Assembly: GCA_002918705.1 (NCBI GenBank)
Contig: PQKR01000003.1
Location: forward strand, 459,977-523,976
Source of the DNA: Escherichia sp. ESNIH1
GTDB taxonomy: Bacteria; Pseudomonadota; Gammaproteobacteria; Enterobacterales; Enterobacteriaceae
DNA: 64,000 nucleotides
Reading direction: 5' to 3'
In this document: one piece after another, positions 59,333 through 64,000 of the stretch
Numbering within the stretch: the first letter of the stretch is position 1
Layout: the number at the start of each line of letters is the position of its first letter
The notes under the pieces: model-generated
Database searches by the model: none
The model's input: only the letters and a program-made list of their open reading frames with translations
Told to the model about the DNA's origin: nothing
Made by a program: the position numbers and the translations under genes

Positions 59333-60321
59333 TCGCCCCCTCCCGCCGTCTTATTGTTAGCATTCTTCTGCTGGCCTGCGCCAGCGTGATGGTCGCCCTG
59401 TGGAGTCTGTGCAGCGGCACGGTACCGCTTGCCCCGGCTCAGGTGCTGGCCGCCTTTACCGGCGATGCGCCGCGCGGCGTTGCGCTGGTGGTCAACGAGT
59501 GGCGTCTGCCGCGGGTGCTGATGGCGCTACTCATCGGCGGTGCGCTGGGGGTCAGCGGGGCGATCTTCCAGTCGCTGATGCGTAACCCGCTGGGCAGTCC
59601 GGATGTAATGGGTTTTAACACCGGGGCCTGGAGCGGCGTGCTGGTAGCGATGGTGCTCTATGGCCAGGATCTGACCGCTATCGCCTTTGCGGCGATGGCC
59701 GGGGGGATCCTCACCTCGCTGGTGGTGTGGGCGCTGGCCTGGCGCAACGGCATCGAGACCTTTCGCCTGATCATTATTGGCATCGGCGTTCGCGCGATGC
59801 TGATCGCCTTCAATACCTGGCTGCTGATTAAAGCCTCGCTGGAGACAGCCCTCACCGCCGGGCTGTGGAACGCCGGTTCGCTCAACGGTCTGACCTGGGC
59901 GAAAACCTGGCCCTCCGCGCCGATCGTGCTGCTGATGTTGGTCTGCGCCACGCTGCTGGTACGGCGGATGCGGCTGCTGGAGATGGGGGATGACAGCGCC
60001 TGCGCGCTGGGCGTCAGCGTCGAGCGCTCCCGGCTGATGCTCATGCTGGTGGCCGTGGTGCTGACTGCGGCGGCGACCGCCCTCGCCGGGCCTATCTCTT
60101 TCGTGGCGCTGGTTGCACCGCATATCGCCCGACGCATCAGCGGCACGGCGCGCTGGGGTCTGACCCAGGCGGCGCTTTGCGGCGCGCTGCTGCTGCTGGC
60201 TGCCGATCTCTGCGCCCAGCAGCTGTTTATTCCCTATCAGCTTCCGGTCGGCGTGGTCACCGTAAGCCTGGGCGGTATCTACCTTATCGTCCTGTTAATC
60301 AAGGAGTCCCGCAAAAGATGA
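59329..60321 (+). CDS. fepG: Ferric enterobactin ABC transporter permease FepG
   Basis: Second permease subunit, 330 residues as in E. coli. GTG at 59329 shares the sequence GTGA with the fepD stop. FecCD-type hallmarks are EWRLPRVLMALLIGGALGVSGAIFQSLMRNPLGSPDVMGFN split across the first helices, and ISFVALVAPHIARRISG. Its stop overlaps the fepC ATG (ATGA), so fepDGC are tightly coupled. Confidence 0.96.
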   Translation: MIAPSRRLIVSILLLACASVMVALWSLCSGTVPLAPAQVLAAFTGDAPRGVALVVNEWRLPRVLMALLIGGALGVSGAIFQSLMRNPLGSPDVMGFNTGAWSGVLVAMVLYGQDLTAIAFAAMAGGILTSLVVWALAWRNGIETFRLIIIGIGVRAMLIAFNTWLLIKASLETALTAGLWNAGSLNGLTWAKTWPSAPIVLLMLVCATLLVRRMRLLEMGDDSACALGVSVERSRLMLMLVAVVLTAAATALAGPISFVALVAPHIARRISGTARWGLTQAALCGALLLLAADLCAQQLFIPYQLPVGVVTVSLGGIYLIVLLIKESRKR

Positions 60322-61118
60322 CCGATTCAACAGCCCGTCTGCGCGGCGACCAGTTAACGCTTGGCTACGGTAAAAAGGTGGTGGCGGACAATCTCTCCGT
60401 GGCCATTCCTGACGGCCACTTTACCGCGATCATTGGCCCCAACGGCTGCGGCAAATCGACCCTGCTGCGCACCCTGAGCCGCCTGATGACGCCCAGCTAC
60501 GGACATGTCTACCTTGATGGCGAGCAGATCCAGCGCTTCAACAGCAAAGAGGTGGCGCGGCGCATCGGGCTGCTGGCGCAGAACGCCACCACGCCGGGGG
60601 ATATTACGGTGCAGGAGCTGGTCTCCAGGGGCCGCTATCCGCACCAGCCGCTCTTTACCCGCTGGCGACAGGAGGACGATCGCGCCGTACAGCGGGCAAT
60701 GAAAGCCACTGGCGTGGCGGATCTCGCCTTGCAAAGCGTGGATACGCTCTCCGGCGGCCAGCGTCAGCGGGCATGGATAGCGATGGTGCTGGCGCAGGAG
60801 ACGGCGATTATGCTGCTGGATGAGCCGACCACCTGGCTGGATATCAGCTATCAGATTGACGTTCTGGAGCTACTTAGCGAGCTGAACCGCGAGCAGGGCT
60901 ATACCCTGGCGGCGGTGCTGCACGACCTGAACCAGGCCTGCCGCTATGCGACTCATCTAATCGCTCTGCGGGACGGGAAAATTGTGGCCCAGGGTGCGCC
61001 GAAGGAGATTGTGACGGCGGAGCTGATTGAGGCCGTCTACGGGTTACGCTGTATGATTATCGACGACCCGGTGGCGCATACGCCGCTGGTAGTGCCGCTG
61101 GGGCGTATAGTGAAATAA
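60318..61118 (+). CDS. fepC: Ferric enterobactin ABC transporter ATPase FepC
   Basis: ATPase of 266 residues (E. coli 271) energising FepDG. Walker A GPNGCGKST, signature LSGGQRQRAWIAMVLAQ, Walker B MLLDEPTTWLD and the switch H in VLHDLNQ are all present. The ATG at 60318 overlaps the fepG stop in ATGA. A REP-rich tail (61125-61205) ends the operon, facing fepE. Confidence 0.97.
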   Translation: MTDSTARLRGDQLTLGYGKKVVADNLSVAIPDGHFTAIIGPNGCGKSTLLRTLSRLMTPSYGHVYLDGEQIQRFNSKEVARRIGLLAQNATTPGDITVQELVSRGRYPHQPLFTRWRQEDDRAVQRAMKATGVADLALQSVDTLSGGQRQRAWIAMVLAQETAIMLLDEPTTWLDISYQIDVLELLSELNREQGYTLAAVLHDLNQACRYATHLIALRDGKIVAQGAPKEIVTAELIEAVYGLRCMIIDDPVAHTPLVVPLGRIVK

Positions 61119-61124
61119 AACGTT

Positions 61125-61205
61125 TGTAGGCCCGGTAGGCGGTCCACCGGGCATGACGGTGCTGATGTTGCAATGCCGGGCGGCTCTGCCTTTGCCCGGC
61201 CCAGG
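61125..61205. repeat. BIME between fepC and fepE
   Basis: gtaggcccggtaggcggtccaccgggc and tgccgggcggctctgcctttgcccggc are two REP-like hairpins in the gap between convergent fepC and fepE. Confidence 0.85.
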
Positions 61206-61242
61206 GTAGGCACGGTGCGGGGTTAGAGGCCCCGCCAGGCAT

Positions 61243-62382
61243 TTACGCTGATTCCAATACCATCTCCGGCGCTACCGGAGGTAAAGTACGTGCCAGCATC
61301 GCATTGCGCAGCAGAACGACGCCGCAGGCAATAATCACGCCTACTAATCCCATTAGAATGGTGATAATGGCTTTACCCTGACCGTCTTTTTTTATTGGCA
61401 GCGACGGTGAGAGCTGATATTTAAACGGTGAGAAGGCAATATCTTTCACGTTCAGCTTCTGCAACTGTTCAAGATGATATTCACGGTTGCGCAGATCGGC
61501 ATTCAGATCGGCAATATCCTTCAGCGACTTTTCAATCCGCAGCTTTTCCTGAATACCATCAGCGCCCAGCGTAATTGAGAAATCGGGATCGTCATTCACG
61601 ACCTGTCCATTGCTGTAGACCGGCTTTTTAATACCCGCAGCGTTGGCGACTTCCAGAGAGTAATTCAAACGCTGGATCTTTGTATCTCGCTGGTTAGTCA
61701 GGCGAACACGATCGAGATTCAGCTTCTCTTGCTCAAAGCGCGTTTTTAACGCCAACGTATTACGGATATTATCTGTGGTCTCGTTCACCACCTTTGCCGC
61801 GACATAATCAATATAGCCCTCAAGGACCTCTTTAGCATCGTCAGCCGTTGAGGCAGTAAAGCTAAGCGTCCATGACGTAAAGGGCGCTTCAACGTTGCTC
61901 TTTGGCGAAGCGTTATCAATAATCTTCACTTTTTCCGTTAGGCGAACAACCGCACGCTGAAACTCTAATGAATCTGCATCAAGATCGGGATAATGCGCTT
62001 TCATATAGGGCGAAGTGCGGAAATACTCTTCCTGCAGAGACTGCGAGCTGAAATTTTTAATAAACTGACCAAAAACATCAACTGGCGTCACCGGTACGTC
62101 TATATCCAGCACCTGCAACTCCATCAGCGTTTGCTGTAGCAAGCGCCACTGTGTCTGCTCTGCAGGTGTGATAATCGCTTCGCTGGTCCACTTCTGTGGC
62201 AGCACAAATGAGAGTAATAGGCCAGTCACAGCAAAGGCTGCGGCTATGGCGATAATTTGTTTTTTGGCTGCCCATAAAACATCAAGGAGCGTGAGGAGAT
62301 CAATTTCGTGAGCACGATGAGGTCCGACTGGATAGGGACGTAACTGTACCTCATTATCCTGTTTAATATCTAACGTTGACAT
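61243..62382 (-). CDS. fepE: LPS O-antigen chain-length regulator FepE (Wzz family)
   Basis: Inner-membrane polysaccharide co-polymerase of 379 residues (E. coli 377). Two membrane helices (about residues 35-58 and 345-365) flank a large periplasmic domain with long coiled-coil. The Wzz-type proline-rich C-terminal segment PFKYQLSPSLPIKKDGQGKA is present. In Salmonella FepE gives very long O-antigen. The coding sequence is AT-richer than the flanking ent/fep genes. Whether this strain makes an O-antigen that FepE could control is not visible here. Confidence 0.94.
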   Translation of the reverse strand: MSTLDIKQDNEVQLRPYPVGPHRAHEIDLLTLLDVLWAAKKQIIAIAAAFAVTGLLLSFVLPQKWTSEAIITPAEQTQWRLLQQTLMELQVLDIDVPVTPVDVFGQFIKNFSSQSLQEEYFRTSPYMKAHYPDLDADSLEFQRAVVRLTEKVKIIDNASPKSNVEAPFTSWTLSFTASTADDAKEVLEGYIDYVAAKVVNETTDNIRNTLALKTRFEQEKLNLDRVRLTNQRDTKIQRLNYSLEVANAAGIKKPVYSNGQVVNDDPDFSITLGADGIQEKLRIEKSLKDIADLNADLRNREYHLEQLQKLNVKDIAFSPFKYQLSPSLPIKKDGQGKAIITILMGLVGVIIACGVVLLRNAMLARTLPPVAPEMVLESA

Positions 62383-62520
62383 CTTTAAACTCTATCCTAT
62401 TTTGCTACGAAAGCATTATTTACAACCGACGCTCCTATAATAGTACTTTATAAGATTAATCTGAACAAAGTTTTAAGCCTGGCCGTCACGCCCACCATAT
62501 CTGGTAGGCGTGGCGGTCTA

Positions 62521-64000
62521 TTAATTAAGCAACGCTGTTAATATTGGCCCGATAGATACAAACACTGACGGCGAAATAATATCCACATGCGCGCAGTCTT
62601 GACGATGAACCTCTAGCTCATTCACCCACGGCGACCAGACCCGCTGGGGATCCATCCCCGCTGGCAGCGTACGCTCGGCAACAAACAGCGTGGCCTTGCC
62701 ATCAAACGGCAGGCTATGGGCGGTAGTCAGCAGACGAACCGCATCGCCATAGTTGCCCTCGATCGCATTAAACAGCTCGCCTGACGCCTGGCCCTGCTGG
62801 GCAGTAAGGAACGCTTCCCGCTCGCGATCGATCTCCGCCAGCACCTCAGGATCGAGACCGTTAGCCTCTTTCTCTGCCCAATTTTGCGTCTCTGGCGGCC
62901 AGGTATCCAGCAGCCCAAGGAAGGCAACCGCTTCACCACGCAGCCGCAGCCGGGCGGCTATTCCCTGCGCCAGGGTGCCGCCGAGGGAGTAGCCAAACAG
63001 GTAGTACGGACCGTGCGGCTGCTGGGCAAGCAGCGTTTGCAGGTGCGCTTCACACACCTCATCCAGCGTGGCGGCGGTAGCCATCGGCCCGGCCGGACGC
63101 GGCGACTGGATGCCGACAATCGACCAGCGCGGATTGAGATAGCGTGCCAGCACGCTAAACTGCCAGGCAAAGCCGGAGGCGGGATGGAAGCAGAACAGCG
63201 TTGGACCGTGACTCTCCCGCAGGGGCAGAATTGTCTCGTAGCCCAGGCGTTGCAGGCTCCCATCCTGCGCATCGGCCTCCAGCAGTGTCGCCAACTTCGC
63301 CACGCTTGAGGCGACCATCACCTGCCCTGGTGTCACCTGACGGGCAAACATCTGGCTAAGCCTCGCCGCCAGCCGCATCGCCAGCAGCGAGTGGCCGCCA
63401 AGCGCAAAGAAGTCGGCGCTGACGTCATCTACCTCACAGGCCAGCAGCTCGGCAAACAGCGCGGCGATAGCGACCTCGGTTTCCGTTTCGGGTGCACGTC
63501 CGCCTGCTGTCGCCACAGGCGTCGGCAGCGGCAGCGCCTTGCGATCCAGCTTGCCGTTGGCGCTGAGCGGCAGCGCATCAAGCTGTACCAGCGCGGCGGG
63601 TACCATATGCGGCGGCAGCTGCGTCTTTAGCTGTTCAATCAGCGCAGCACTCTCCAGCGGCTGGCCCGAGGCCGACACCAGGTAGCCCACCAGCTGACGT
63701 GCATCGCCGCCGCCCGCTGCCGCCTGGTTAAGCACGCAGGCGTGGGTGACCGCCTGAGCCACGTCCGGCAGCATCTGCATGACCGAGTCAATTTCCCCCA
63801 GCTCAATGCGTTGGCCGCGAATTTTCAGCTGATCGTCACTGCGTCCCAGGTACTCCACCGCCCCGTTCTCCAGCCAGCGCGCTACGTCGCCGGTGCGGTA
63901 CATCCGCTCGCCTGGCGCAAAGGGATCGGCAATAAAGCGGCTGGCGGTCAGATCGGGACGCCCCAGATAGCCCTGCGCCAGCTGAATACCAGTCAGGTAG
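62521..64000 (-). CDS. entF: Enterobactin synthase component F (NRPS), 3' portion
   Basis: The last 493 codons of the nonribosomal peptide synthetase that builds enterobactin from serine and dihydroxybenzoate. The frame is still open at base 64000, so the 5' part lies beyond the window. Visible domains, in order: the end of the adenylation domain (MYRTGDVARW, GRSDDQLKIRGQRIELGEID, NGKLDRKALP), the peptidyl carrier domain (FALGGHSLLAMR, with the phosphopantetheine Ser), and the thioesterase domain (GYSLGGTLAQG with nucleophilic Ser; AHVDIISP with catalytic His). Confidence 0.97.
   Translation of the reverse strand, partial: YLTGIQLAQGYLGRPDLTASRFIADPFAPGERMYRTGDVARWLENGAVEYLGRSDDQLKIRGQRIELGEIDSVMQMLPDVAQAVTHACVLNQAAAGGGDARQLVGYLVSASGQPLESAALIEQLKTQLPPHMVPAALVQLDALPLSANGKLDRKALPLPTPVATAGGRAPETETEVAIAALFAELLACEVDDVSADFFALGGHSLLAMRLAARLSQMFARQVTPGQVMVASSVAKLATLLEADAQDGSLQRLGYETILPLRESHGPTLFCFHPASGFAWQFSVLARYLNPRWSIVGIQSPRPAGPMATAATLDEVCEAHLQTLLAQQPHGPYYLFGYSLGGTLAQGIAARLRLRGEAVAFLGLLDTWPPETQNWAEKEANGLDPEVLAEIDREREAFLTAQQGQASGELFNAIEGNYGDAVRLLTTAHSLPFDGKATLFVAERTLPAGMDPQRVWSPWVNELEVHRQDCAHVDIISPSVFVSIGPILTALLN

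Overview
This window is chromosomal DNA from a member of the Enterobacteriaceae. Gene order and protein sequences follow the E. coli K-12 lnt-to-entF segment closely. However, it carries a methionine salvage (mtn) cluster that E. coli K-12 lacks and that is known from Klebsiella and relatives, and it contains many REP/BIME palindromes of the type with a taggccgggcaaacgcag core. It looks like a Klebsiella/Enterobacter/Leclercia-type genome; I cannot name the genus from sequence alone. Almost all of it is core genome. No tRNA, rRNA, phage, IS element or CRISPR array was seen.

Layout. (1) 1-4020: the end of lnt, then the glutamate/aspartate ABC operon gltIJKL with the SroC sRNA between gltI and gltJ. 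(2) 4165-9718: ybeL, then leuS-lptE-holA-nadD. (3) 9971-17443: rsfS-rlmH-mrdA-mrdB-rlpA, dacA, ybeD, lipB (ribosome silencing, rod-shape cell-wall synthesis, lipoate synthesis). (4) 17739-21887: ybeF, lipA, tatE, ybeM, crcB, cspE. (5) 21996-28139: a CusA/CusB-like heavy-metal RND efflux operon with a TolC-family outer-membrane gene and a small Met/His/Cys-bearing exported protein. It sits where E. coli has pagP. (6) 28356-35631: dcuC, rna, ybdR, ahpF, ahpC, ybdO. (7) 35645-47374: a complete methionine salvage locus (ybdL, mtnBCD, mtnA, mtnK) with MetJ operators in both divergent promoters. It is followed by an RbsABC-like sugar transporter operon that includes an LVIVD beta-propeller gene, and by ybdH. 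(8) 47450-50545: an SDR gene, ybdD and cstA. (9) 50709-64000: a three-unit BIME array, then the enterobactin synthesis and uptake region (entCEBAH, fepB, entS, fepDGC, fepE and the 3' part of entF) with Fur boxes in the divergent promoters.

How the genes work together. EntC, B, A, E and F make enterobactin, EntH proofreads the assembly line, EntS exports the siderophore, and FepB-FepDGC re-import the ferric complex. MtnK, A, B, C and D plus YbdL recycle methylthioribose to methionine. The neighbouring ribose-type ABC transporter, with the LVIVD protein, is the best candidate here for an undescribed function: I infer it may import methylthioribose or a related thio-sugar into that pathway. The metal-efflux operon inserted between cspE and dcuC has no regulator beside it and is the clearest accessory module.

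Relative to E. coli K-12, several genes are missing from their expected positions: rihA/hscC/ybeQ-V, cobC, pagP, uspG, rnk and dsbG/ybdMN. Starts were chosen by Shine-Dalgarno position, overlap with the upstream gene, and recalled family length. Protein family names rest on recognition of the sequences, not on a database search.
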